Position numbers and translations under genes: made by a program. Below are positions 28,374 to 37,272 of a stretch of DNA of 64,000 nucleotides, in pieces. The number at the start of each line of letters is the position of its first letter. The first letter of the stretch is position 1. This DNA comes from Riemerella anatipestifer (GTDB taxonomy: Bacteria > Bacteroidota > Bacteroidia > Flavobacteriales > Weeksellaceae), in assembly GCF_009670965.2 (NCBI RefSeq), contig NZ_CP073239.1:1984001-2048000 (forward strand). Direction: 5' to 3'. A model generated the notes under the pieces. That model worked only from the letters and a program-made list of their open reading frames with translations, was not told the origin of the DNA and did not search any database.

Positions 28374-31181
28374 ATGACTGAGAACACCGATAAAAAATTA
28401 TATCTTGTAGATGCCTACGCAATGATTTTTAGAGGCTATTATGCCTTTATCAGAAATCCTAGACTTACCACTGGTGGATTAGACACTTCCGCTATCTATG
28501 GTTTTACTAATTCTCTTATTGAGTTAATTAAAAAGGAACGTCCTACTCACTTAGCCGTCGTTTTTGATGTGGGGAGACAAAATGTAAGACACGAAGATTT
28601 TTCTGACTATAAAGCCAACAGAGCTGAAACTCCAGAGGCAATAAAAATTGCGGTACCTTACATTCATCGTATTTTAAAGGCAATGCATATCCCAATTTTA
28701 GGAGTAGAGGGCTACGAGGCAGATGATGTTATAGGTACTATTGCAGGCAAGGCAGAGAAGCAAGGTTACGAGGTGTTTATGGTAACGCCAGATAAAGATT
28801 TTGCACAACTCGTTACAGAGCATATAAAAATCTATAAACCAGGATTAAAAGGTGGTGATGTTGAAATCTTAGGTGTAAAGGAAGTTTTAGAAAAATACGA
28901 AATAGAAAACCCTAAGCAGATTATAGATTATCTAGGAATGATGGGTGATTCGGTGGATAATATCCCTGGGCTTGAAGGAGTGGGAGAGAAGACTGCAAAA
29001 AAATTCATCAAGGAGTATGGCTCTATGGAAAATCTTCTAGCCAATACTCATCAGCTTAAAGGTAAATTAAAAGAAAAGGTGGAAGCCTCTGCAGAGCGTG
29101 GTCTAATGTCAAAAAAACTAGCCACCATACTTTGTGATGCTCCCATAGAGTTTCATCAAGAGGAATACGATTTAGAAACACCTAACTTTGAAGAGGTAAA
29201 ACAAATTTTTGAAGAGATAGAATTCCGAAGATTGTACGAAAATCTTTACAAAGCCTTCTCTACTGAAAAATCAGTAGAGGAAAAAAAATCGGATAAAGAT
29301 TCTGTTCAGTCGCCAGTACAGTTAGATTTATTTTCAGATTTTGAAGCGTTAGAACAGACTACAACTACCAAACATACTATAGAAGACCGAGAGCATCTCT
29401 ATCAATATATAGATACAGAAAAAGGTCAACTTTTGCTCCTACAAAATCTATTGAAACAAAAAGCGGTTTGTTTTGATACAGAAACCACCTCTTTAGATGA
29501 GATGGAAACAGAGCTTATAGGCATTAGTTTCAGTTATAAAAAAGGCTTGGCTTATTATGTCCCAATCCCTGAAAATAGAGCGGAGGCACAGGCTATTGTA
29601 GAGCGTTTTCGTCCGTTTTTTGAAAAGGAAAGTATCTTAAAAATTGCTCATAATTTAAAATACGATTACAAAGTACTCCTAAATTACGACATAGAGGTTA
29701 AAGGCAATTTATTTGATACAATGATTGCTCACTACCTGCTCAATCCTGATGGCAGACACGGTATGGATTATCTTTCTGAAATGTACCTTAACTATAAGCC
29801 TATAGCATTAGAAACTTTAATTGGCAAAAAAGGAAAAGGGCAAAAAACATTAAGAGAAATTGACCTACCGACACAAACACAATACGCTGCAGAAGATGCT
29901 GATATTACCTTTCAGTTATACGAAATTTTTTCGCCTCAACTAAGAAAAGAAGAAGTAGAAGAGGTATTTTATAAGATAGAAATGCCTTTAGTTAAAGTAT
30001 TAGCTAAAATGGAACTTGCTGGTGTAGCTTTGGATAAAGAATGGCTAAAAGATGAAAGTATTAGCTTAGAGCAAGATTTAAAGATTTTAGAAGGACAAAT
30101 ATTTGAACAGGCAGGAGAAGAACTAAACATTAACTCACCTAAACAATTAGGAGATATATTATTTGAAAAATTAAAACTAGACCCTAAAGCTAAAAAGACC
30201 AAAACAGGACAATATTCCACATCAGAAGATGTTTTACAAAAACTTTCTCATAAACACGAGATTATCAAGTTAATTTTGGAATACCGACAATTACAAAAAC
30301 TAAAATCCACTTATGTAGATGCTTTGCCAAATCAAATAAGTCCAATAGATGGCAGAGTACATACCAGTTTCGCCCAAACAGTAGCCGCTACTGGGAGATT
30401 AGCTAGTAATAATCCTAATTTACAGAATATCCCTATAAGAACGGAACGAGGACAACAGGTAAGAGGTGCTTTTGTAGCTCCAAAAGGTTCTAAAATTGTT
30501 TCAGCCGACTATTCTCAAATAGAACTTCGTCTTATTGCAGAAATTTCTGGAGAGGAAACTATGATAAACGCATTTAAGGAGGGGCAAGATATTCACGCTT
30601 CTACGGCTTCCAAATTGTTTGATGTTCCTTTGAGTGAAGTGTCCAAAACTCAAAGAAGCCAAGCCAAAACAGTTAATTTTGGTATTATTTATGGGCAAAG
30701 TGCTTTCGCTTTAGCAGACCAAACAGGTCTTTCTAGAACTGATGCCAAACAACTCATAGATTCCTATTACGAAACTTATCCAAAGTTAAAAGCCTTTATG
30801 ACAGAGCAAGTTCAAACGGCTAGAAAAAAAGGTTATGTAGAAACTATAATGGGAAGAAAAAGACACCTTAAAGATATAAACTCTAACAATTTTATAGTAA
30901 GAGGACATGCAGAAAGAAATGCTGTAAACGCCCCAATACAAGGTAGTGCTGCTGATATTATAAAACTGGCAATGATAAAAATAGATTCTGAAATAAAAGC
31001 TCAAGGTTTAAAAACCAAAATGCTTTTACAGGTACACGATGAATTGGTATTTGAAGTCCCAAATGAAGAGATAGAGGTTGCGACTACTTTAATAAAACAA
31101 GAAATGGAAACTGCTTATTCTACCAAAGTACCATTGCTTACAGAGGTTGGGGTAGGAGATAATTGGCTAGAAGCTCATTAA
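28374..31181 (+). CDS. polA: DNA polymerase I
   Basis: This repair and Okazaki-fragment polymerase has 935 aa with three domains. The 5'-nuclease domain covers about residues 1-300 (VFDVGRQNVRHEDF, YEADDVIGTIAG, GDSVDNIPGLEGVGEKTA). The 3'-5' exonuclease domain (about 330-530) keeps its acidic residues: CFDTETTSLDEME, AHNLKYDYK and YAAEDADITFQLY. The polymerase domain has motif A (VSADYSQIELRLIAEISG), motif B (RSQAKTVNFGIIYGQSAFAL) and motif C (LLQVHDELVFEVP). All three activities look intact. A glycosyltransferase gene follows within 14 bp. Confidence 0.97.
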   Translation: MTENTDKKLYLVDAYAMIFRGYYAFIRNPRLTTGGLDTSAIYGFTNSLIELIKKERPTHLAVVFDVGRQNVRHEDFSDYKANRAETPEAIKIAVPYIHRILKAMHIPILGVEGYEADDVIGTIAGKAEKQGYEVFMVTPDKDFAQLVTEHIKIYKPGLKGGDVEILGVKEVLEKYEIENPKQIIDYLGMMGDSVDNIPGLEGVGEKTAKKFIKEYGSMENLLANTHQLKGKLKEKVEASAERGLMSKKLATILCDAPIEFHQEEYDLETPNFEEVKQIFEEIEFRRLYENLYKAFSTEKSVEEKKSDKDSVQSPVQLDLFSDFEALEQTTTTKHTIEDREHLYQYIDTEKGQLLLLQNLLKQKAVCFDTETTSLDEMETELIGISFSYKKGLAYYVPIPENRAEAQAIVERFRPFFEKESILKIAHNLKYDYKVLLNYDIEVKGNLFDTMIAHYLLNPDGRHGMDYLSEMYLNYKPIALETLIGKKGKGQKTLREIDLPTQTQYAAEDADITFQLYEIFSPQLRKEEVEEVFYKIEMPLVKVLAKMELAGVALDKEWLKDESISLEQDLKILEGQIFEQAGEELNINSPKQLGDILFEKLKLDPKAKKTKTGQYSTSEDVLQKLSHKHEIIKLILEYRQLQKLKSTYVDALPNQISPIDGRVHTSFAQTVAATGRLASNNPNLQNIPIRTERGQQVRGAFVAPKGSKIVSADYSQIELRLIAEISGEETMINAFKEGQDIHASTASKLFDVPLSEVSKTQRSQAKTVNFGIIYGQSAFALADQTGLSRTDAKQLIDSYYETYPKLKAFMTEQVQTARKKGYVETIMGRKRHLKDINSNNFIVRGHAERNAVNAPIQGSAADIIKLAMIKIDSEIKAQGLKTKMLLQVHDELVFEVPNEEIEVATTLIKQEMETAYSTKVPLLTEVGVGDNWLEAH

Positions 31182-31195
31182 AAAAATAGACTAAT

Positions 31196-32041
31196 TTGAG
31201 ATTCCTTATCATCATACCAGCACATAATGAAGAAGATAGTATTTTGCTATGTTTAAAATCTTTAGCAAAACAGACTTATCAAAATTTTGACTGCATTGTT
31301 GTAAATGATGGCTCTACAGATAAAACAAAAGAGTTGGTAGAAAGTTTCATTAAAGATAACCTTTCTTTTAAACTCAAAAATTTAGAATCTTCCTTTCATC
31401 AGCCTGGGGCAAAGGTCGTTCAAACTTTTTATCGAGGTTTAGAAGAGGTTTCTTTAGCTGATTATGATGTTATCTGCAAATTCGATGCTGATATTATATT
31501 TCCATCGCAATATTTAGAAAACATCAATAAAATCTATACAGAAAATCCTAAAGCTGGTATGGTCTCTGGATTGGTATATATTCAAAATGATAAAGGAGAA
31601 TGGATTTATGAGAATTTATCCTCAAAAAATCATGTCAGAGGTCCTATAAAATCTTACCGAAAAGATTGTTTTTTAGCAATGAATGGACTTCGCTCCGTAT
31701 TGGGTTGGGATAATATAGATGTGATGTTAGCTCAAATGAATGGTTATGATATTATCACCATTAAAAATCTTTGGGTAAAACATTTAAGACCTACAGCTTA
31801 TAAATACAAATCTCAAAAAGCTGAAAAATTGGGAGAATATTTCTATAATATTGGGCTTAATCTTCCTCTAGCTATGATATCATCTGCGAAGTCGTCTTTT
31901 AAAAACGGTTCATTTTTAGAATTTTTTATAACAATGAAGAGCTTTTTATCTCAAAATAAGTCCTTACAATTAACTCAAGAAGAAATTAAATTCATCAGAA
32001 AGTTGAGAAACCCTCTACAAAAAATATTTAACAGACAATAA
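31196..32041 (+). CDS. Glycosyltransferase family 2 with a TTG start
   Basis: This 281-aa GT-A glycosyltransferase starts directly with the nucleotide-binding strand FLIIIPAHNEEDSILLCL. NDGSTDKTKELV follows at about residues 37-48, and a metal-binding DAD lies in ICKFDADIIFPSQY (about 97-110). An in-frame TAG stop at 31187-31189 lies just upstream, and no ATG occurs before the essential first strand, so TTG at 31196 is the only reasonable start. The gene begins 14 bp after polA and ends 18 bp before phoH, so it is probably in the polA transcript. Donor and acceptor are unknown; polyprenol- or lipid-linked glycan synthesis is possible. There is no membrane segment. Confidence 0.82.
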   Translation: MRFLIIIPAHNEEDSILLCLKSLAKQTYQNFDCIVVNDGSTDKTKELVESFIKDNLSFKLKNLESSFHQPGAKVVQTFYRGLEEVSLADYDVICKFDADIIFPSQYLENINKIYTENPKAGMVSGLVYIQNDKGEWIYENLSSKNHVRGPIKSYRKDCFLAMNGLRSVLGWDNIDVMLAQMNGYDIITIKNLWVKHLRPTAYKYKSQKAEKLGEYFYNIGLNLPLAMISSAKSSFKNGSFLEFFITMKSFLSQNKSLQLTQEEIKFIRKLRNPLQKIFNRQ

Positions 32042-32059
32042 ATATATCATTTAGTATAT

Positions 32060-33028
32060 ATGGAATTAACTTACGAAATTTCAGGAATAGAAATTAAAAC
32101 CTTTTACGGAGTTCAAAATCAGTTTTTTAATCTGATAAAGTCTTCGTTTCCGACGCTTAAAATAACAGGGAGAGACCATTTTATATTCGCTATGGGAAAT
32201 CCCGAAACTTTGGAGGTACTAAAAGAAAAATTGGACGATATTGTAAAATTTATCACTAAACATAATATTATTACTATCAAAGATGTAGAAAGTATCTTGA
32301 TGATAAAAGACGAAAAAGAAAAACAACTTGTCTTTGATCAAGATATTATTGTGAAAGGAGTCCAAGGGAAAATCATTAAGGCTAAAACTACTAACCTTAA
32401 AAAACTCGTAAAGGAAACCGAAACAAAAGATATGGTATTCGCCATAGGTCCTGCAGGAACAGGAAAAACTTATACCAGTGTAGCTTTGGCAGTAAGAGCT
32501 TTAAAGGAAAAACAAGTAAGACGAATTATCCTCACACGCCCTGCGGTGGAAGCAGGGGAGAGCCTTGGTTTTTTACCAGGAGACTTAAAGGAGAAACTAG
32601 ACCCTTATTTACAACCGCTTTATGATGCTTTGCGAGATATGATACCACACGAAAAGCTAGAAGGGTTTATTGAGAAAAAAGTGATAGAAGTAGCACCTTT
32701 GGCCTTTATGAGAGGGCGAACTTTGGACGATGCTTTTGTCATCTTAGATGAAGCACAAAATACAACCCATGCCCAAATGAAAATGTTTTTAACAAGAATG
32801 GGAATGAATGCTAAATTCATAATTACAGGCGACCCTACACAAGTAGATTTACCATATAAGCAAAAATCAGGCTTGAAAGAAGCTATGCATATCCTAGAAA
32901 ACATTAAGGAAATAGGCTTTGTATATCTCAACGAAGCCGATGTGGTAAGGCACCCTGTGGTTAAAAAGATAATCTCTGCTTATAATGAGGAAGAAAAAAG
33001 ACAGAGTGCAAAGGAATATGATAAATGA
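32060..33028 (+). CDS. phoH: PhoH-like ATPase
   Basis: This 322-aa protein consists of an N-terminal KH-like domain (about residues 1-100) and a P-loop ATPase of the PhoH family. Walker A is IGPAGTGKTYTSVALA (about 134-149), Walker B is AFVILDEAQNTTHAQ (about 226-240), and a sensor-like ITGDPTQVDLP follows. PhoH proteins are linked to RNA metabolism, and in many bacteria they sit with ybeY and other RNA genes. Here the neighbours are a glycosyltransferase and an outer-membrane protein, so context adds little. The start ATG at 32060 is 18 bp after the preceding stop. Confidence 0.92.
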   Translation: MELTYEISGIEIKTFYGVQNQFFNLIKSSFPTLKITGRDHFIFAMGNPETLEVLKEKLDDIVKFITKHNIITIKDVESILMIKDEKEKQLVFDQDIIVKGVQGKIIKAKTTNLKKLVKETETKDMVFAIGPAGTGKTYTSVALAVRALKEKQVRRIILTRPAVEAGESLGFLPGDLKEKLDPYLQPLYDALRDMIPHEKLEGFIEKKVIEVAPLAFMRGRTLDDAFVILDEAQNTTHAQMKMFLTRMGMNAKFIITGDPTQVDLPYKQKSGLKEAMHILENIKEIGFVYLNEADVVRHPVVKKIISAYNEEEKRQSAKEYDK

Positions 33029-33060
33029 AGAGATTAAATTAGAATATGATAAAAATCATT

Positions 33061-33089
33061 TTGGTTTTAGAATAATATATATATCTTTG
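33061..33089 (+). promoter_or_regulatory. Promoter of the outer-membrane barrel gene
   Basis: TTG at 33061-33063 and TATCTTTG at 33082-33089 are separated by 18 nt, a complete Bacteroidota-type promoter with a leader of about 27 nt. Confidence 0.65.
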
Positions 33090-33121
33090 CGAAATAAAGA
33101 AACGAATAAAACTTTAAAACA

Positions 33122-33673
33122 ATGAAAAAACTATTTTTAGTAGGTGCTTTAGCACTTTTCGGAGCAATGAACGCTCAAACAGAAAAAGGATCTTGGGTTG
33201 TAGAAGGTAAAACCAATTTAGGATTTAATAGTGTGTCAACTAAGGTAAAGTATGATGGAAAGTCTTACGATGCTGGTAAGGTTTCTACTTTTAACATTAG
33301 TCCTAGTGTTGGATATTTTGTTATGGATAACTTAGCTTTAGGATTAGAGTTTAACTTTTTATCTTCTAAGGAGGGGAATAGTTCTTCTAGTACACTTTCT
33401 TTCTTACCTAACGCAACTTACTATTTTTCTACAGGATCTCAATTCAGACCATATTTAGGAGTTGGAGTAGGATATGGTAGCAATACTACGGGTGATGTAT
33501 CTGTAGGTGGTTTAGCTTGGGGAGTTAAAGGTGGTGGAGTTTACATGTTAAATAAAACTGCAGGTATAAATCTAGGTCTAGGTTACAGCCAATTCAGTAC
33601 AACTAACAATAACCTAACTACAACAGCGGGTGCATTTGGAGTTAACGCAGGTTTCTCTTTATTCTTCAAATAA
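33122..33673 (+). CDS. Small outer-membrane beta-barrel protein
   Basis: This 183-aa exported protein has a signal peptide ending at GAMNAQ (about residue 19). The mature chain alternates polar and hydrophobic residues in about eight strands, for example FNISPSVGYFVMDNLALGLEF and FRPYLGVGVGYGSNTTG. It ends in Phe (SLFFK, penultimate Phe-Phe), as in barrel proteins assembled by BamA. It resembles the OmpA/OmpW-like 'outer membrane protein beta-barrel' family common in Flavobacteriales. No peptidoglycan-binding domain is present. It is likely an abundant small porin or adhesin, but the ligand is unknown. It has its own strong promoter and a hairpin terminator. Confidence 0.85.
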   Translation: MKKLFLVGALALFGAMNAQTEKGSWVVEGKTNLGFNSVSTKVKYDGKSYDAGKVSTFNISPSVGYFVMDNLALGLEFNFLSSKEGNSSSSTLSFLPNATYYFSTGSQFRPYLGVGVGYGSNTTGDVSVGGLAWGVKGGGVYMLNKTAGINLGLGYSQFSTTNNNLTTTAGAFGVNAGFSLFFK

Positions 33674-33699
33674 TCTAAGATTTATAATAAAAGATAGTT

Positions 33700-33730
33700 A
33701 GAGCAGTCTAAAGGGCTGCTCTTTCTTTTA
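33700..33730 (+). terminator. Terminator of the outer-membrane barrel gene
   Basis: AGAGCAG (33700-33706) pairs with CTGCTCT (33716-33722), followed by TTCTTTTAT. The stem is short but GC-containing and properly placed after the stop codon. Confidence 0.65.
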
Positions 33731-33771
33731 TATTCCGATAATAAAATAGACTAACTTTAGTCTATTTTTTG

Positions 33772-33779
33772 TATTTTTG
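33772..33779 (+). promoter_or_regulatory. -7 promoter box of the NlpC/P60 gene
   Basis: TATTTTTG matches TAnnTTTG and ends 15 nt before the ATG at 33795, giving a leader of about 10 nt. Confidence 0.5.
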
Positions 33780-33794
33780 GGGCAAATTGGAATA

Positions 33795-34316
33795 ATGAGA
33801 AGATTTATTGGTTTTGTGCTATTTTCTGTGCTGTTAGTTAGCTGTGGAACTTCTAAAAGATCCACAACTACAAGCAAAGTTAGTAAAGTTGCATCTAAAA
33901 CATTATCTTCAGAAAATTCAGGAGTAGTTACTAAAGAGGCTAGAAAAATAATTAAAACAGCCGAAAAATATTTAGGTGTTCCTTATAAGTATGCAGGAAA
34001 TACTTCATCTGGTTTTGATTGCTCTGGTCTAGTTTCTAAAGTTTTTATAGAGAATAATAAAACCCTTCCTAGGCGTTCAACAGATCAGGCATTGGAGGGG
34101 ACTAGTATCTCTGTTAAAGAAATTAAAATAGGAGATTTAGTTTTTTTCGCAACTATGGGAGGTGCTAAAGTCTCTCATGTGGGTATTGTTCATACCATAG
34201 AAACTGATGGAGAAATTAAGTTTATTCATGCTTCGACTTCTAAAGGAGTTATTATTTCGTCTCTAAACGAAACTTATTGGAACAAATCTTTTTTATTTGC
34301 AAGAAGAATACTTTAA
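33795..34316 (+). CDS. NlpC/P60-family lipoprotein (cell-wall endopeptidase)
   Basis: This is a peptidoglycan peptidase of about 173 aa, predicted to cut stem peptides in the periplasm. A lipoprotein signal peptide with lipobox LLVSC puts the lipid-modified Cys at about residue 17. The NlpC/P60 domain occupies about residues 55-173. The catalytic Cys is in SGFDCSGLVSKVF, the His in KVSHVGIVHTI, and the third polar residue in KFIHASTSKG. The ATG at 33795 starts the signal peptide; an in-frame TTG six codons upstream overlaps the promoter box and is rejected. dapD follows 14 bp later and may be co-transcribed. Confidence 0.92.
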   Translation: MRRFIGFVLFSVLLVSCGTSKRSTTTSKVSKVASKTLSSENSGVVTKEARKIIKTAEKYLGVPYKYAGNTSSGFDCSGLVSKVFIENNKTLPRRSTDQALEGTSISVKEIKIGDLVFFATMGGAKVSHVGIVHTIETDGEIKFIHASTSKGVIISSLNETYWNKSFLFARRIL

Positions 34317-34330
34317 TATAAAATACAAAT

Positions 34331-35143
34331 ATGTCATTACAACAAACAATAGAAAATCTTTGGGAGAACAGAGATTTATTACAGAATGAAGAAAACCAAA
34401 AAGTAATTAGAGAAGTTATTGCTAAACTAGACAAGGGAGAGCTTCGTGTAGCTGAACCTACGGCTAACGGTTGGCAGGTAAACGAATGGGTGAAAAAGGC
34501 GGTAGTAATGTATTTCCCTATTCAAAAGATGGAAACCATCGAAGTTGGACCTTTTGAGTTTCATGATAAAATGCCTTTGAAAAGAAACTACGCCGAAAAA
34601 GGGGTAAGAGTAGTGCCTCACGCGGTGGCTAGAGAAGGAGCTTATATAGCTTCTGGTGTTATTATGATGCCATCTTATGTAAATATTGGGGCGTATGTAG
34701 ATAGTGGTACTATGGTAGATACTTGGGCTACAGTAGGCAGTTGTGCTCAAATAGGTAAAAATGTACATCTAAGTGGAGGAGTTGGTATTGGTGGTGTTTT
34801 AGAGCCATTACAAGCAGCACCTGTAATTATAGAAGACGATGTTTTTGTGGGATCTAGATGCATTGTAGTAGAAGGTGTACATGTGGAAAAAGAAGCGGTT
34901 TTAGGTGCTAATGTGGTACTAACAGGTTCTACTAAAATTATAGATGTAACAGGAGAGCAACCAATTGAATATAAAGGGAGAGTACCAGCTCGTTCAGTAG
35001 TAATTCCAGGAAGTCTTACTAAAAAATTCCCTGCAGGAGAGTATCAAGTACCTTGTGCTTTAATTATCGGTAAAAGAAAAGAATCAACAGATAAGAAAAC
35101 CTCTCTTAATGATGCTTTGAGAGAGAATAATGTAGCGGTATAA
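34331..35143 (+). CDS. dapD: 2,3,4,5-tetrahydropyridine-2,6-dicarboxylate N-succinyltransferase
   Basis: This enzyme transfers succinyl from succinyl-CoA to tetrahydrodipicolinate in the succinylase branch of lysine and diaminopimelate synthesis. At 270 aa it matches the family length. The N-terminal helical domain (about 1-100) is followed by left-handed beta-helix hexapeptide repeats (GAYIASGVIMMPSYVNIGAYV, then MVDTWATVGSCAQIGKNVHL), the conserved GGVLEPLQAAPVIIEDDVFVG segment and a C-terminal cap. It sits between a cell-wall endopeptidase and a glycan gene cluster, fitting a cell-envelope theme. The next gene starts 5 bp downstream. Confidence 0.95.
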   Translation: MSLQQTIENLWENRDLLQNEENQKVIREVIAKLDKGELRVAEPTANGWQVNEWVKKAVVMYFPIQKMETIEVGPFEFHDKMPLKRNYAEKGVRVVPHAVAREGAYIASGVIMMPSYVNIGAYVDSGTMVDTWATVGSCAQIGKNVHLSGGVGIGGVLEPLQAAPVIIEDDVFVGSRCIVVEGVHVEKEAVLGANVVLTGSTKIIDVTGEQPIEYKGRVPARSVVIPGSLTKKFPAGEYQVPCALIIGKRKESTDKKTSLNDALRENNVAV

Positions 35144-35148
35144 TCTTT

Positions 35149-36324
35149 ATGTCTGTAAAAGTGAAATTGCTAAAATGGTTTTATAATCCAAAAGTGATTT
35201 TTGGGGTTTATTCCTTGGCGGCTATTTTTTCTGCACTTAGTAAATATTTTCACGGGAAAGAGGCTTATAATAATTATTTGTTATTCAAATATGTATTCTT
35301 CCATACAATAGATAAAAAGAATTTGTATGCACAATATCCTGAACTTTACTTTGATAGCAATCATTACGGAATATTCTTTAGTACGATAATAATGCCTTTT
35401 GCGTTGATGCCAGATGCATTAGGAATGGTCTTGTGGAATTTAGCAAATGTATGGCTGCTGATGTACGCATTCGCTAAGTTACCCATCTCTACTAATAAAA
35501 AAGCATTGTTAGCATGGTTGTGTTTACAGGAATATATTACAGCAGCAGTAAGTTTTCAATTTAATGTTGGGCTTACTGCCTTGCTTATATTATCAGCCAT
35601 TTATGTTGATAATAAAAAGGAAATACATGCATCTGTAGCTATTTTGACTGGCTTTTTCGTGAAAATTTATGGGATTGCAGGGTTAGCGTTTTTCCCCTTT
35701 ATATCAAATAAAAAGAAGTTTATCTTTTCCTCTTTAGGAATTTTTGTTCTCTTTTTAATTTTGCCTATGCTCCTATCAGATATGAACTTTGGGCTTCAAT
35801 CTTACCTAGATTGGTATCAGTCTTTAAGTGAAAAAAATCTATCCAATCAGGTTTTGGGAAATAGACAAGATTTTTCTTTAATGGGAATTGTAAGGCGAGT
35901 TCTTGAAGACCCTAATATATCAAATTTGGTATTTTTGGTACCTGGAATTATTCTCTTTGCATTGCCATATATTAGATTTTCACAATACAAAGCCACGGCT
36001 TTCAGACTAATGATATTAGCTTCTACACTTTTGTTTATAGTTTTATTTAGTTCAGGTTCAGAATCACCTACTTATATTATTGCGGTCGCTGGAGTTATGA
36101 TATGGTTTGTAATACAAAAAAAACAAACCTTTACCACAATAGCACTTATGCTTTTCGTAATGATACTGACTTGTTTTAGCTTTTCAGATTTATTTCCAAG
36201 GTCTATAAAAGAAGATTATGTTATTAAGTATTCTCTAAAAGCATTGCCTTGTTGTTTAGTTTGGTTTAGAATACTTTATGAATTATTGGTAAAAGATTTT
36301 AAAAAAGATTACTCATTAACTTAG
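35149..36324 (+). CDS. Multi-pass membrane glycosyltransferase, GT87/DUF2029-like
   Basis: This 391-aa integral membrane protein has about nine hydrophobic segments spread along the chain and few large loops. It resembles GT87 (DUF2029) polyprenyl-phosphate-sugar-dependent mannosyl/hexosyltransferases. An early loop after the first helix (YLLFKYVFFHTIDKKNLYAQYPE, then DSNHYGIFFST, about residues 40-80) is typical of where GT-C enzymes place acidic catalytic residues. It is first in a run of four genes with gaps of only 5-13 bp (this gene, a DPM1-like GT2, a deacetylase and a GT4). The GT2 probably makes its lipid-linked sugar donor. Assignment to GT87 is by pattern, not by diagnostic motif. 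Confidence 0.7.
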   Translation: MSVKVKLLKWFYNPKVIFGVYSLAAIFSALSKYFHGKEAYNNYLLFKYVFFHTIDKKNLYAQYPELYFDSNHYGIFFSTIIMPFALMPDALGMVLWNLANVWLLMYAFAKLPISTNKKALLAWLCLQEYITAAVSFQFNVGLTALLILSAIYVDNKKEIHASVAILTGFFVKIYGIAGLAFFPFISNKKKFIFSSLGIFVLFLILPMLLSDMNFGLQSYLDWYQSLSEKNLSNQVLGNRQDFSLMGIVRRVLEDPNISNLVFLVPGIILFALPYIRFSQYKATAFRLMILASTLLFIVLFSSGSESPTYIIAVAGVMIWFVIQKKQTFTTIALMLFVMILTCFSFSDLFPRSIKEDYVIKYSLKALPCCLVWFRILYELLVKDFKKDYSLT

Positions 36325-36337
36325 ATTATATCTATCT

Positions 36338-37267
36338 ATGAAAACTATTTCTATTGTCATACCAGCACATAATGAGGAGAATAACATTAGACCTATATGT
36401 GCAGAGATAAAAAAAGTGATGGAAGGTATACCTGATTATGACTTTGAAATTATCTTTGTAAATGATGGGAGTAGAGATAGCACTCAACGAGTTCTAGAGG
36501 AAGTTTCTAAAGAAATAAAAGGAGTTAAATATATTGAATTTTCAAGGAATTTTGGACATCAATGTGCTGTAAAGGCAGGAATGGATTTTGCCAAAGGAAA
36601 TGCCGTTGTTTCTATGGATGCGGATATGCAGCATCCTCCTAGATTGATTCCCGAAATGATAAAAAAATGGGAGAAAGGCTATGATATAGTTTATACCATA
36701 AGAGCCTATCCTAAAGAAATTTCTTTTTTCAAAAAAACAACTTCCAAATGGTTTTATAACTTTTTATCCAAAATATCGGATATTGATTTAACTAAAGGTG
36801 GTGGCTCTGATTTCAGATTGATGGACGCTTCCGTTATTGATATTATCCGAAATGTGAAGGAAGAAGACCTTTTCTTGAGAGGGTGGATGAATTGGGTCGG
36901 GTTTAAACAAACGGGAGTGAGTTTTGTTGCAGCTGAAAGATTATCAGGAGAGAGCAGCTACAATCTAAAGAAAATGATTAGTTTCGCATTTACAGGAATA
37001 ACATCATTTAGTATAAAACCGCTTTATTTGGCGGCTTATTTAGGATTTTTCTTTTCCATATTGGCGGTATTCATTTATATACCTTATGTGGTGTATGCAT
37101 TTTGGTCAGATACGGAAATTTCGGGTTGGGCATCTCTAATTATGACAATGGTCTTTTTTGGTGGAGTTCAGCTTATTATTCTTGGAATAATGGGGATTTA
37201 TCTAGGGAAGATTTTTAAACAAGTTAAAGAACGCCCTAATTATATTATTAGAACAAAAAACTTTTAA
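36338..37267 (+). CDS. Polyprenyl-phosphate glycosyltransferase (DPM1/ArnC/GtrB-like GT2)
   Basis: This 309-aa GT2 enzyme is predicted to place a sugar from a nucleotide donor onto polyprenyl phosphate at the cytoplasmic face of the inner membrane. The N-terminus has SIVIPAHNEENNIRPI and FVNDGSRDSTQRVLEE; the metal motif is in VSMDADMQHPPRLIPEM (about residues 90-106). The acceptor-loop sequence AERLSGESSYNLKKM (about 203-217) is typical of GtrB/ArnC. Two transmembrane helices follow (about 230-255 and 263-290), as in GtrB. The neighbours (GT87 upstream, NodB-like deacetylase 5 bp downstream) resemble an ArnC-ArnD-type lipid-linked sugar pathway. Confidence 0.86.
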   Translation: MKTISIVIPAHNEENNIRPICAEIKKVMEGIPDYDFEIIFVNDGSRDSTQRVLEEVSKEIKGVKYIEFSRNFGHQCAVKAGMDFAKGNAVVSMDADMQHPPRLIPEMIKKWEKGYDIVYTIRAYPKEISFFKKTTSKWFYNFLSKISDIDLTKGGGSDFRLMDASVIDIIRNVKEEDLFLRGWMNWVGFKQTGVSFVAAERLSGESSYNLKKMISFAFTGITSFSIKPLYLAAYLGFFFSILAVFIYIPYVVYAFWSDTEISGWASLIMTMVFFGGVQLIILGIMGIYLGKIFKQVKERPNYIIRTKNF

Positions 37268-37272
37268 ACTAA

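Noticed and set aside
34427..34768. Minus-strand open frame of 113 codons inside dapD
   Set aside because: It is an antisense of beta-helix repeats, which produces periodic residues by chance.
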